From an uncultured Bacteroidota bacterium (GTDB lineage Bacteria; Bacteroidota; Bacteroidia; Flavobacteriales_D; Sanyastnellaceae), in NCBI GenBank assembly GCA_903932685.1, contig CAIZGX010000030.1, forward strand, positions 1 to 59,034: a DNA stretch of 59,034 nucleotides, in the 5' to 3' direction. Below, piece after piece: positions 51,660 to 59,034 of this stretch (positions within the stretch are counted from its first letter, which is position 1; the number at the start of each line of letters is the position of its first letter). A program made the translations under genes and the position numbers. The notes beneath the pieces are model-generated. The model was not told where the DNA came from and made no database searches. It saw only the letters and a list, made by a program, of their open reading frames with translations.

Positions 51660-53297
51660 TTACTCCACAACAACACTCTTCTGAAGCTGCATATCTTCAG
51701 CAACAACGCGCAAAGAATAAACTCCTGAAGGAACATTTATATTCACGAAAGTTGAAGTGCTTCCCGAAGCAATTCTTTCCGAATGAAGTAATTTTCCAGA
51801 GATGTCATACAAACTCCATGATGCATTTTTCAATGCGTCGTGGTTAATGGTAAATGACCCGTTAGAAGGATTCGGGTAAACATTTAAAAAAGCCATTTCC
51901 ATTTCTTCAATCCCAACGCAATCAGTGATTGTGAAGGTATAAGGATAGGTGCATGCGTTGTCATCGGTGATAACCATGTTGTAAGACCCAATTCCAATTC
52001 CGGTTAATGGATTGTTTGCTGGAAGGGGAGTGCCCGTGCCGTCGGTCCATGAAAATTCATAAGGAGCAGTGGCACCAGCCACATTCACTTCAATAGCGGC
52101 ATCGTCATTCACGTCGCAACTCGGAAGAATGATGTTGGTCGTAACCATCCAAGGTTCAGGCTGAACAATATCGAAAGTTTGCGTGTGTACTTCCCCACAT
52201 CCGCTTGTAGCTGTTAAGGTGTACGTTCCTGGATCTACATTTTGCAAATATTGATCGGAAGTGGTAAATCCGAAAGGACCTGTCCAAACTGAAGTGAAGT
52301 TCGCTCCTGCGCCAACGCTATATGGGTAAACACTTCCGTCGCCAGTTTCACCTTTGTTAAGGGGACAACTAATTCCGTTTACGAGAGCGTCCCAAGAAGT
52401 AGAGCTGCTGTATGTGTGCAACGACAATTCAATGTCGCCCACCGATCCTTCCCAGCCGTCGATCTGAATCAAATACAATTGCCCAGCTTCTAGGCAAGAG
52501 GTGTAAGTTTGGGAAGCGTACAGCTCTCCAGCCGAGCACCCGCCTATCATATCGTCATTCGAACTAATTAAATCAAACGTCGCGAAATTCGAACAGTCTG
52601 TTACTTTGTATATCGCGATCTGTGTGTCGGTGCTTGTTCCCGGATTACAAGTGGTTACTTCAAATGAGGTGGCATTGGTTGTTGGAATGAATTTCGCCCA
52701 GATTGAATTCGTAGAATTTCCTTCACACCAAAATCCGTATACTCCGCAGTCAATGCCTGCTGGAGCAAGTTCACCAAATCCAGCAATTGCGTCTGTGTTA
52801 TTCAAAGTCAGTGAAGGGCCGTCAGCCGTAATTTCAACAGCGCTGCACGGACTGTCATAGGCTGGTGCTGTGCTTACGCCAATGGTGAATGTCCATGTAT
52901 TTCCATTTCCACCTCCGCCGTAAACGTGCGTCAATGCACCGTTTTCAAACACTTCAATCACCAATCCGCCGTCTCCGTAAGAGTCGACATAAACAAGTTC
53001 GTAGGCGGTGTTGTTGGTCAAACAAAAAGGACCTTCAGTAATAACTGTATTGTTTGCATAGCCGTTAGCGCTGTTGGCCGACTCGGTGCCTGCGCAACCA
53101 ACATTAAGATTCGCTCCTTCAACAATAGGAAGGTCTGTGCATCCTGTTCCGGCTAGGTTTAACTGCCAATAATTCTCATAGGCCCAATTGTCTGTGTGCA
53201 TAACGAATGTCACAGCGGTCTCTCCAGCGGCGCATTGTGCAAAGCTGCTGATGGCACTGAAAAGAATAAACGAAACTGCGAGTAAAAAAGATTTCAT
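51660..53297 (-). CDS. T9SS-exported surface protein of unknown function
   Basis: 545 residues. The signal peptide (ending SSFAQ) is followed by a region with paired Cys and a GDGGLVIEVFENG turn, then a Cys-rich beta domain (about 145-300) like those of Bacteroidota adhesin and pre-peptidase domains. Two Ig-like SprB-type repeats follow (GPFGFTTSDQYLQNVDPGTYTLTATSGCG; PYEFSWTDGTG to GSYNMVITDDNACTY). The end is a T9SS type A sorting domain (LNVYPNPSNGSFTINH to LQKSVVVE). It is probably anchored to or released from the cell surface. A -7 box (TACATTTG on the minus strand, 53316-53323) lies upstream. Confidence 0.85.
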   Translation of the reverse strand: MKSFLLAVSFILFSAISSFAQCAAGETAVTFVMHTDNWAYENYWQLNLAGTGCTDLPIVEGANLNVGCAGTESANSANGYANNTVITEGPFCLTNNTAYELVYVDSYGDGGLVIEVFENGALTHVYGGGGNGNTWTFTIGVSTAPAYDSPCSAVEITADGPSLTLNNTDAIAGFGELAPAGIDCGVYGFWCEGNSTNSIWAKFIPTTNATSFEVTTCNPGTSTDTQIAIYKVTDCSNFATFDLISSNDDMIGGCSAGELYASQTYTSCLEAGQLYLIQIDGWEGSVGDIELSLHTYSSSTSWDALVNGISCPLNKGETGDGSVYPYSVGAGANFTSVWTGPFGFTTSDQYLQNVDPGTYTLTATSGCGEVHTQTFDIVQPEPWMVTTNIILPSCDVNDDAAIEVNVAGATAPYEFSWTDGTGTPLPANNPLTGIGIGSYNMVITDDNACTYPYTFTITDCVGIEEMEMAFLNVYPNPSNGSFTINHDALKNASWSLYDISGKLLHSERIASGSTSTFVNINVPSGVYSLRVVAEDMQLQKSVVVE

Positions 53298-53315
53298 GGC
53301 TAAGGATTAGTGCTT

Positions 53316-53323
53316 CAAATGTA
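53316..53323 (-). promoter_or_regulatory. Candidate -7 element of the T9SS protein gene
   Basis: Minus-strand TACATTTG (8/8 to TAnnTTTG), 18 bp upstream of the ATG at 53297. Confidence 0.5.
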
Positions 53324-53398
53324 ACACGAACAAGCCAAGTCTGAAAACTAAATCGCGAAAAGGCCTTGAATTCAGCGGTTCTGCTCTTACTTTGCATT

Positions 53399-54607
53399 AT
53401 GACAGATTATTTGAGTCCGGGCACCATTCAAGAGTTAATGGTTACTTCAATTAGTGAAGAAGGAGTTTTTGTTGGAAATGACCACGAGGAAATTCCTTTG
53501 AATAAGATTGACACCAAAGGTGTTGTATTGGGACAAACGCTGAAAATCTTCAGCTACTTCAACGACAGAAAAGAATTGGAAGCCACCATTAAATTACCTG
53601 AAATTCAGGTGGGTGAAATGGGTATGTTTTCCATTTTAAATTCAAACGATTTAGGTGCGTTCATTAACATAGGTGTTGGACGCGATGTTCTTATTCCAAA
53701 GAGAGAGCAAAGACAAGAATTAATGGCGAATCGCAGAGCATTGATTATGCTGTGTTACGATTCTGCGAACCATAGACTTTTCGGAACGACGAAGATTTTC
53801 AATCACTTGAAAGAAGAGCCCGATTTCAAACGCGGCGATGAAATTGAAATGACCATATTCGAGAAATTGGAAGTGGGAAGAAAGGTGATTGTAAATGGAA
53901 AATACCAGGGCATCATCTTCCAACAAGAAATCATGAGTCGCGTTTCTGAAGGCGATAAAGTGAAAGGATACGTGCGTAAGATTGAAGGGAAAGATGTTGT
54001 AGTGAGCATGCAGAAAGAAGGAGTTGATTTAATTGAAGATGCTGCTGCACGTTTGTTAGAGTTCTTGGAAAACAACGGCGGTTATATTCGTTTGAACGAC
54101 GATAGCGATCCTGACGAAATTAAAATTCGTCTTCGCATGTCGAAGAAGACTTTTAAGAAAGCAGCTGGACTTTTATATAAGCGTGAGAAAGTAGACTTAA
54201 TGAAGTTCGGTGTGAAGTTGCTGACAGATGGTCAGAAGCCAACGCCGCGCGATATTGAAAATTGGAAAGACAAGCCAACCGACGATGTGCGTAAGCCATA
54301 CACGGCGAAGAAGCTTCCTGTTCCGAACAGACGCATTGGAGATTCTTTCGGGAATCAAGAGAGCAAAGGATACAAAGAGGTAAGAGAAGGTGAGAGAAGG
54401 GAAGAGGGGGGAAAAGAAAGTAAGAATTGGGAAGAGGGGGGAAGAGAAGAAGATATTGCGCGTGATGAACCGCGTGGGCCGAAAAAGGATGTGGGGACAA
54501 ATGCTAACGGAAATGTTCCGTACACGTCTAAGAAATCTAGATCTTCTTCTTCCAATACTTCCAGACCTTCACGTCCTTCGGATCAGAACCGAGGCCCGCG
54601 TCGATAG
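53399..54607 (+). CDS. S1-domain RNA-binding protein (CvfB-like) with a long C-terminal tail
   Basis: 402 residues. Residues 1-280 match the CvfB/YitL plan: tandem S1-like OB folds (GEMGMFSILNSNDLGAFINIGVGRDVLIPKREQ; KVKGYVRKIEGKDVVVSMQ) and a C-terminal winged helix (LEFLENNGGYIRLNDDSDPDEIKIRLRMSKKTFKKAAGLLYKR). CvfB proteins bind RNA and modulate virulence or stress genes. A disordered, highly charged tail of about 120 residues follows. Within it, residues from about 327 to 352 (54377-54456) are encoded by a purine-rich repeat also found in non-coding DNA. The last 71 bp overlap the convergent DUF6265-like gene. Start at the ATG 53399; the frame is open upstream. Confidence 0.85.
   Translation: MTDYLSPGTIQELMVTSISEEGVFVGNDHEEIPLNKIDTKGVVLGQTLKIFSYFNDRKELEATIKLPEIQVGEMGMFSILNSNDLGAFINIGVGRDVLIPKREQRQELMANRRALIMLCYDSANHRLFGTTKIFNHLKEEPDFKRGDEIEMTIFEKLEVGRKVIVNGKYQGIIFQQEIMSRVSEGDKVKGYVRKIEGKDVVVSMQKEGVDLIEDAAARLLEFLENNGGYIRLNDDSDPDEIKIRLRMSKKTFKKAAGLLYKREKVDLMKFGVKLLTDGQKPTPRDIENWKDKPTDDVRKPYTAKKLPVPNRRIGDSFGNQESKGYKEVREGERREEGGKESKNWEEGGREEDIARDEPRGPKKDVGTNANGNVPYTSKKSRSSSSNTSRPSRPSDQNRGPRR
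54377..54456. repeat. Purine-rich dispersed repeat inside a coding region
   Basis: AGGTAAGAGAAGGTGAGAGA followed by AGGGAAGAGGGG matches the intergenic modules at 58125-58152 (same strand) and 22548-22580 (opposite strand). A shorter, related block (GGGAAGAGGGGGGAAGAGAA, 54429-54448) follows in tandem. It reads in frame as a Glu/Arg/Gly-rich linker. Confidence 0.65.
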
Positions 54608-55010
54608 TCGTTTCCAGTTGTTCTTCTGAAAGAAAACGATAAGTAATTCGTTTTGGAAAGTCGTGTTGTGGATTTTCGAATATCCATTCAGTAGAAGACG
54701 CTTTGGTGCAAACGAAGGTTGTGCTTTTGTCAGCTTCTAACGGAGTAGCAATGTAAACCCAATGATCGTTGTCGTATACAATTACCCAATGTTCGTTCGG
54801 TAATTCATTTGTTCCATATTCTTCAAAACTCACGTTGTAAAATGAAATGCCTTCAATAACCATTTCATCTTCCACCTTCGTCCATTCTTCTCTGCCGGTA
54901 AGTCCAACCCAATTGCCTTGAAGTTTCAATAAATGAGGAAGTAGATCGGTTTGCGCAAACGCATTCATTCCAACCGAAATAAAAAGTGCGAAGAAGAGTA
55001 GCTTTTTCAT
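54537..55010 (-). CDS. Exported DUF6265-like protein
   Basis: 157 residues with a signal peptide (ending MNAFAQ). The mature part has a lipocalin-like layout: LLKLQGNWVG, VEDEMVIEGISFYNV, WVYIATPLE, STEWIFENPQHDFPKRITYRFLSEEQLETTIDA. The FENPQHDFPKRI block is characteristic of DUF6265, a family without known function in Bacteroidota. It is probably the third gene of the recQ-rlmI transcript (13 bp after rlmI). Its 3' end overlaps the S1-protein gene by 71 bp, convergently. Confidence 0.75.
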   Translation of the reverse strand: MKKLLFFALFISVGMNAFAQTDLLPHLLKLQGNWVGLTGREEWTKVEDEMVIEGISFYNVSFEEYGTNELPNEHWVIVYDNDHWVYIATPLEADKSTTFVCTKASSTEWIFENPQHDFPKRITYRFLSEEQLETTIDAGLGSDPKDVKVWKYWKKKI

Positions 55011-55023
55011 AAAGTCTAAAATA

Positions 55024-56196
55024 CTAAATTACTTCCAATACCAAACCTTTCAAATATTCTCCTTCTGGATGGAAGATACTAATCGGATGGTCGGCTCCTT
55101 GGTGCAGTTGGTGAAGAATCTTCACTGTTCTTCCAACTGAAATAGCAGAAGCCAAAAGAATGGAAGTGAATTGTTGCTTGTCGATCACTTGCGAGCAAGA
55201 GAAGGTGAAGAGAATTCCGCCGGGTTTAATCTGACGCAAGGCGGCTTCGTTAATTCTTCTGTAACCTTGAATGGCTTTGTGCTTCGCGCTAAGGTGCTTC
55301 GCGAAAGCAGGAGGATCCAATACAATTACATCGTAATCCTCTTCAATATTTTTCATGTACTCTACCGCATCGGCTTGAATGAGCTTGTGCTTCGAAGTGT
55401 CTAAATTATTCAATAGAATATTGTTCTCTACAAGCGCAAGTGCTGAAGCACTGCTGTCGAGACTGTGAACCAAGTTCGCTCCGTTTTTCAAAGCATACAA
55501 AGAGAATCCTCCGCTGTAGCAAAACGTGTTCAACACTTTTTTTCCTTTACTTAATTCACCAAGTAGTTTTCTGTTTTCACGTTGGTCAATGAAGAAACCT
55601 GTCTTCTGTCCTTTCTCCCAATCGATTTGAAATTGAATGCCGTGTTCCAGGGCAATGTCGTTTCCTTTTTCACCAACAACATATTCGTTTTGTGCGTTAG
55701 GAACGCCTTTTACTTTTTCTCCGCTCTTGTCGTAGATGGCTTTCAAACTGTCTCCCATCACCATCTTCAGCGCGTTTGCAATTTCGCTTCTGTGCTGGTA
55801 CATACCTGCTCCGTGAAACTGAAGTACTGCTGTTTCTCCGTATACATCTACAATAAGTCCAGGGAAACCGTCGCCTTCTGCGTTAATCAAACGATACAGC
55901 GTAGTGCTTTCGGTATTCACCATAACCTTCTTGCGAAGATCAAAGGCGTGTTGAATTTTCGAATGCCAGATGTCAGTCGAATACATTTCCTCACCGAATG
56001 AAAAGATGCGAACCGCAATGCTTCCTTCAGAGAAATGTCCGATTCCAATTTTTTCGTTAGCACGCGTGAACACTTCCACCAACTGTCCTTCTTTCAACAA
56101 TTCAGAAATGGCTTCAATGGCGCCCGAAAATATCCAAGGGTGAAAGCGTTTTGCGCTTTGTTCTTTTCCTTTCTTTAAATAGATTTTTGCTAACAT
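55024..56196 (-). CDS. Class I SAM-dependent rRNA (cytosine-C5) methyltransferase, RlmI-like
   Basis: 390 residues: an N-terminal PUA RNA-binding domain (LKKGKEQSAKRFHPWIFSGAIE...) and a Rossmann methyltransferase domain with the SAM motif KVLNTFCYSGGFSLYALKNG, the acidic HSLDSS, the catalytic-type motif VIVLDPPAFAKH, and LFTFSCSQVI. RlmI methylates C1962 of 23S rRNA in E. coli. The family contains several paralogues, so the exact target nucleotide is not certain. It lies 22 bp downstream of recQ. Confidence 0.88.
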   Translation of the reverse strand: MLAKIYLKKGKEQSAKRFHPWIFSGAIEAISELLKEGQLVEVFTRANEKIGIGHFSEGSIAVRIFSFGEEMYSTDIWHSKIQHAFDLRKKVMVNTESTTLYRLINAEGDGFPGLIVDVYGETAVLQFHGAGMYQHRSEIANALKMVMGDSLKAIYDKSGEKVKGVPNAQNEYVVGEKGNDIALEHGIQFQIDWEKGQKTGFFIDQRENRKLLGELSKGKKVLNTFCYSGGFSLYALKNGANLVHSLDSSASALALVENNILLNNLDTSKHKLIQADAVEYMKNIEEDYDVIVLDPPAFAKHLSAKHKAIQGYRRINEAALRQIKPGGILFTFSCSQVIDKQQFTSILLASAISVGRTVKILHQLHQGADHPISIFHPEGEYLKGLVLEVI

Positions 56197-56218
56197 GTGG
56201 CAAAACTACTCCGAAAAC

Positions 56219-58093
56219 TTACTTGGCCGTGAAATACTTGCCTTCTTTTGGAATGAGCCATCCTTCAGCGAGCGCTTCTTGCACGAGTTCTATTATTTTT
56301 TCTTTGTTGAAGGGAACCGGCCACGCGTAAAGTTCGTCGAGTGTTTTCCCGTTGAGACATGCGTTAAGAATTTCTTTTGTAGTTGGAAGCGCGCGTTCGC
56401 GCTGACAGTGATCGCACTTCCCGCAAGTGTCGGTGTCTTCACCGAAATAGCGCAGAATGTATTGTTCGCGACAGTGGTCTTCTGAAAGCAGATGCTGCAT
56501 GCTGTTCAGTTTCGCAAGGTCTATATCGCGACGTTCTTCGTACATGGTTTCCGGAAATGAAAGTTCATTCGAGGCCACGCGTTGTTTCGCATAACTGAAT
56601 TGCGAAGTGGAACTGGCCGGAAGGTATTCGAGAATTTGAAGTTTATGCAGGTCGTTGAGGGAAGTGAGCACTTCGTTTTTCGAGCGTTCGTTCAAGACAC
56701 TCAGTTGGTATTCTGAAATGGGAACAGCGAAGTCCCAGATACTGCCATACAAGCGGAAGAGCGAGCGAAGAAAGTCTTCATGCTTCGGATTCTGATCTAC
56801 GAAATAGCGCAATTCATCTTTCGAAGCAATGACGCGAACGCGCGAACGGTGCAGTCCGCGGGCTAAGATGGAGATGTATCCAGCGCGTTCAAGCAGCAGC
56901 AGCGAAGCGGAAATGGTATTCGCGTGAAGTTGACTGCGCTCTGCAATTTGATCGAGGTTCAACGCGAAGAGTTCGTTCATGCCCGAGCCAATGGCAATGC
57001 GATGAATGTTTGCGAGCGTTTGATAAACCGTTGCAATGTCTTCCTTTGGCGGATAGCGCATAGCAATGCTTTTTTTCAATTGAACGAAATCGCTGTCGTT
57101 CCAAAGTGCCAGTCCAAGAGCGGGTTGTTCGTCGCGTCCAGCTCTTCCCACTTCCTGAAAATACGCTTCAGGTTGAGAAGGAATATCGAAGTGAAACACG
57201 AAGCGGACATCGGGTTTATCTATGCCCATGCCGAAAGCGTTCGTCGCGACAATCACTTGCACATCGTTGTTCTTCCATTTTTGAAAGGCGAGATCTTTTT
57301 TGTGAAGATCAAGACCGGCGTGATAGGGAAGGGCTTTAATATTTTTTTCATTCAGCAACGCTGAAAGGTCTTCTGTTTTTTTTCTTGAATTGCAATAGAC
57401 AATACCTGCACCTTTCATGTGCACGATGCGGTCAACGAGGTCGTTTTCTTTTTGTGTCGAAAAGAGAGCGTTGTATGCAATATTTTTTCTTGCGAAGCTC
57501 TTCTGAATAATTTTGCAATCGTTTTTGAAGACCAGCTCTGCAATATCTGCAACGACTTGCGGAGTAGCGGTTGCGGTAACGGCCATAACCACGGGGTCGC
57601 GCAGTTCTTTCAAGAAATTCGGAATGGCTCTGTATGCAGGCCGGAAATCGTGTCCCCATTGCGAAATGCAATGTGCTTCGTCAATGGCAACGAAGGAGAT
57701 GTTCAGGTAGCGAATGCGTGCAATGAAGTTGTCGTTTTCCAAGCGTTCTGGAGAGACGTAAAGGAATTTATATTTTCTGTTGGTGCAGTCGTCGAGAATT
57801 TTTTCAATCTCGAAATTATTTAATTCGGAAGAAAGATAGGTTGCTGGAATTTCTTTTTGAATGAGGCTTTCCACCTGATCTTTCATAAGCGCGAGCAAGG
57901 GCGTCACGACAATACACAAACCTTTGTGACAAAGCGCAGGCACTTGAAAGCATATGCTTTTTCCTCCGCCTGTTGGCAGCAGCGCAAACACATGTTCTCC
58001 GTATGCGGAAGCATTCACGATTTCGCTTTGCTTATCGCGAAACGCATCGTATCCCCAGTATTTTTTAAGAAGGTGGAGGGTTTTTGCTACCAT
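56219..58093 (-). CDS. recQ: ATP-dependent DNA helicase RecQ
   Basis: A 624-residue 3'-5' DNA helicase acting in recombination repair. Walker A is LLPTGGGKSICFQ (Lys45), the DEAH box is AIDEAHCISQWGHDFRP (138-141 plus the RecQ aromatic loop), and motif VI is YFQEVGRAGRD. The RecQ-C-terminal Zn site has Cys541, Cys557, Cys560 and Cys563. The HRDC domain is absent, giving the short form common in Bacteroidota. A -7 box (58104-58111) lies 10 bp upstream of the ATG. Confidence 0.95.
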   Translation of the reverse strand: MVAKTLHLLKKYWGYDAFRDKQSEIVNASAYGEHVFALLPTGGGKSICFQVPALCHKGLCIVVTPLLALMKDQVESLIQKEIPATYLSSELNNFEIEKILDDCTNRKYKFLYVSPERLENDNFIARIRYLNISFVAIDEAHCISQWGHDFRPAYRAIPNFLKELRDPVVMAVTATATPQVVADIAELVFKNDCKIIQKSFARKNIAYNALFSTQKENDLVDRIVHMKGAGIVYCNSRKKTEDLSALLNEKNIKALPYHAGLDLHKKDLAFQKWKNNDVQVIVATNAFGMGIDKPDVRFVFHFDIPSQPEAYFQEVGRAGRDEQPALGLALWNDSDFVQLKKSIAMRYPPKEDIATVYQTLANIHRIAIGSGMNELFALNLDQIAERSQLHANTISASLLLLERAGYISILARGLHRSRVRVIASKDELRYFVDQNPKHEDFLRSLFRLYGSIWDFAVPISEYQLSVLNERSKNEVLTSLNDLHKLQILEYLPASSTSQFSYAKQRVASNELSFPETMYEERRDIDLAKLNSMQHLLSEDHCREQYILRYFGEDTDTCGKCDHCQRERALPTTKEILNACLNGKTLDELYAWPVPFNKEKIIELVQEALAEGWLIPKEGKYFTAK

Positions 58094-58103
58094 AGGTTGG
58101 GTG

Positions 58104-58111
58104 CAAATGTA
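58104..58111 (-). promoter_or_regulatory. Candidate -7 element of recQ-rlmI-DUF6265
   Basis: Minus-strand TACATTTG (8/8 to TAnnTTTG), 10 bp upstream of the recQ ATG. The dispersed purine-rich repeat begins right behind it. Confidence 0.45.
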
Positions 58112-58115
58112 CGAA

Positions 58116-58215
58116 GGGGGAGAGAGGTAAGAGAAGTTAAGAGAGGGGAAGAGAAGGGAAGAAGCTTTGCGAGGGCGATTTCATCGCGAGGGTCATATGG
58201 ACGAGGGTCTGCGAC
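58116..58215. repeat. Dispersed repeat modules upstream of recQ
   Basis: 58125-58152 carries AGGTAAGAGAAGTTAAGAGA followed by GGGGAAGA, the purine-rich module also found at 22548-22580 (inverted) and within the S1-protein gene. It is followed by GAGGG-type motifs (GCGAGGGCGATTTCATCGCG, then GAGGGTC, then ACGAGGGTCTGCG) akin to those at 941-990. GTCTGCGACT (58206-58215) recurs inverted at 22494-22503. Confidence 0.65.
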
Positions 58216-58258
58216 TTTTTTAATTACGCAGTAGGAATTATGAAATAGGCATTACGAA

Positions 58259-58296
58259 TCCCGATAGCTATCGGGAGGAATAAAACCGAAGGTTTT
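58259..58296. repeat. Two adjacent palindromes between recQ and hicB
   Basis: TCCCGATAGCTATCGGGA (58259-58276) is a perfect 18-bp palindrome. AAAACC-GAA-GGTTTT (58282-58296) is a perfect 6-bp stem with a 3-nt loop, and on the minus strand it is preceded by the hicB end at 58324. They could act as a bidirectional stop for hicAB or as repeat-family hairpins. Confidence 0.6.
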
Positions 58297-58323
58297 CCCA
58301 TTACGTAGTTTCCAATGTGAAGT

Positions 58324-58698
58324 TCAACATTCAAACGAAAAACTACTCAACTCTTTTCCAATTTGTTGAATTCCTTTAATGATTCGAAGTGCCTGATCTG
58401 AAGAAAGAGGTTTAATTCCTCTGATGTATTGAGAGAGTAATGTTGGATGTAAGCCAATTCTTTCGGCGAGAATTTTCGCGTTGAGAATTCGGTAGTGAAG
58501 GAAGAATTCTGAGAATTGAATGTGGTACTGAACTTTTTTCCGAGGGGCTTCTTCAAAATAGAGTTCTAACGCTTCATCGAGATTTCGGAGTAATTGGGTA
58601 ATTGTTTTTCCTGTTGAGAATATCGGTAGCTCATTTGAATAAGCTGAATAACCCGTTCTCGTTTTTTCAATTTGAAAAATTATTTTTGAAGTTTTCAT
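58324..58698 (-). CDS. hicB: HicB-type antitoxin with HTH domain
   Basis: 124 residues. The N-terminal half (IIFQIEKTRTGYSAYSNELPIFSTGKTITQLLRNLDEALELYFEE) is the partial RNase-H-like fold of HicB antitoxins. The C-terminal half contains a helix-turn-helix (ILAERIGLHPTLLSQYIRGIKPLSSDQALRIIKGI), which would bind the operator. It is encoded after the toxin and overlaps its stop by 4 bp. Expected role: bind HicA and repress transcription of the pair. Confidence 0.85.
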   Translation of the reverse strand: MKTSKIIFQIEKTRTGYSAYSNELPIFSTGKTITQLLRNLDEALELYFEEAPRKKVQYHIQFSEFFLHYRILNAKILAERIGLHPTLLSQYIRGIKPLSSDQALRIIKGIQQIGKELSSFSFEC

Positions 58699-58877
58699 AA
58701 TTGAGCAATTTTTTTAATTTTCAATTCAAGTCCTTTTCCCAATTCTTGACTACCATGATTGGGGAAAATAATTATGTCTGGAATGGTTTCGTGTCTCAAC
58801 TTGACATGCGAGCCTTTTTGTGATACTTCTTTCCATCCATTCTTTTTCAAAAGTCTAAATAATTCTGAGCATTTCAT
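58695..58877 (-). CDS. hicA: HicA-type toxin
   Basis: 60 residues from the ATG at 58877, the normal size. The double-stranded-RNA-binding-like fold is seen as KCSELFRLLKKNGWKEVSQKGSHVKLRH, with catalytic His24 in GSHVKLRH, followed by IIIFPNHGSQELGKGLELKIKKIAQL. HicA is a ribonuclease that cleaves mRNA and stops translation when free of HicB. The seven codons upstream of 58877 fit the family less well. Overlap with hicB is ATGA. Confidence 0.88.
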   Translation of the reverse strand: MKCSELFRLLKKNGWKEVSQKGSHVKLRHETIPDIIIFPNHGSQELGKGLELKIKKIAQL

Positions 58878-58900
58878 TGAAGCAGATTTATTCGACACAA

Positions 58901-58923
58901 CAAAAGTAAATAATTATTTACTT
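58901..58923 (-). promoter_or_regulatory. hicAB promoter with overlapping palindromic operator
   Basis: Positions 58904-58923 read aagtaaataattatttactt, a perfect 20-bp palindrome. On the minus strand its end overlaps TACTTTTG (58901-58908), an 8/8 match to the -7 box, 23 bp before the hicA ATG. A HicB dimer bound here would block RNA polymerase directly. Confidence 0.7.
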
Positions 58924-58964
58924 AATGGCGCCGGTTGTTTCAATAAATTTAGATTTGATACCCC

Positions 58965-58998
58965 GTTGTTTATGCAAACGTATATGGGAATAAACAAC
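58965..58998. repeat. Hairpin near the right edge
   Basis: GTTGTTTAT (58965-58973) and ATAAACAAC (58990-58998) are perfectly complementary arms with a 16-nt loop. It lies between hicA and a copy of the 20-mer repeat. No gene is seen from 58878 to 59034 apart from this, the hicAB control region and the repeat. Confidence 0.55.
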
Positions 58999-59013
58999 TT
59001 AAAATGTCTCCGA

Positions 59014-59033
59014 CGAATGTTTTCAACGAATGC
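59014..59033. repeat. Exact copy of the 922-941 repeat
   Basis: The 20-mer cgaatgttttcaacgaatgc is identical to 922-941 and in the same orientation, so direct copies flank 58 kb of the window. It probably continues beyond the right edge. Confidence 0.65.
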
Positions 59034-59034
59034 C

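Noticed and set aside
1-59034. CRISPR array, tRNA or rRNA genes, prophage
   Set aside because: No regularly spaced repeats, tRNA-like cloverleaf sequences, rRNA segments or phage structural genes were seen by eye.

Overview
The window looks like a chromosomal segment of a bacterium of the phylum Bacteroidota, most likely order Flavobacteriales. The evidence is a 14-gene complex I cluster with a very short NuoG, three cell-surface proteins ending in type IX secretion (T9SS) or CHU_C sorting domains, a short ObgE, a fused MobB-like/MobA protein, and a recurrent upstream box matching the Bacteroidota -7 element TAnnTTTG. I cannot name the genus.

Layout: 1-1000 is an accessory edge with a partial CpeT-like lipoprotein, a hairpin repeat and the decayed 3' end of a tyrosine recombinase. 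1.0-2.0 kb has DinB-like and GNAT genes. 2.1-14.9 kb is nuoA-N on the minus strand. 15.0-19.0 kb is sucA-sucB, separated from nuo by a clear terminator; lpdA, encoding the E3 subunit of the same dehydrogenase, lies at 36.3 kb. 19.1-21.4 kb is ffh-purC. 21.5-25.3 kb has two envelope genes. 25.4-26.9 kb is moaC-mobA, followed by rnpB (RNase P RNA) on the minus strand. 27.3-32.3 kb has a methyltransferase, an MFS transporter, a UbiA prenyltransferase, a MOSC protein and hemE. 32.3-34.6 kb has two paralogous OmpA-type proteins. 34.6-40.3 kb has obgE-adk, lpdA, and a cysteine desulfurase with a phosphohexomutase. 40.4-43.1 kb has an AcpH-like gene, an MltF-like transglycosylase and a lipoprotein. 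43.2-45.9 kb pairs a secreted deiminase with a glycosylasparaginase. 45.9-50.9 kb has holA, an HsdR_N-type nuclease-fold protein, a surface protein, a subtilisin and threonine aldolase. 50.9-53.3 kb has a HigBA-type toxin-antitoxin pair and a T9SS protein. 53.4-58.1 kb has an S1-domain RNA-binding protein and the operon recQ-rlmI-DUF6265. 58.3-59.0 kb is a HicAB toxin-antitoxin pair with a perfect palindromic operator candidate.

Most of the window is housekeeping: respiration (complex I fed by the TCA cycle), cofactor synthesis (molybdenum cofactor, heme, Fe-S sulfur), translation and targeting, and envelope. The most unusual signals are non-coding or junctional. A recombinase remnant with its catalytic Tyr changed to Cys sits beside a hairpin. 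A dispersed repeat family has modules in intergenic DNA at 0.9, 22.5, 58.1 and 59.0 kb, and one module appears to be inserted in frame in the S1 protein gene. The HicAB promoter is overlapped by a perfect 20-bp palindrome. A signal-peptide-only gene stub lies between lpdA and the cysteine desulfurase gene.

All functional names come from reading motifs by eye. No database search was run.
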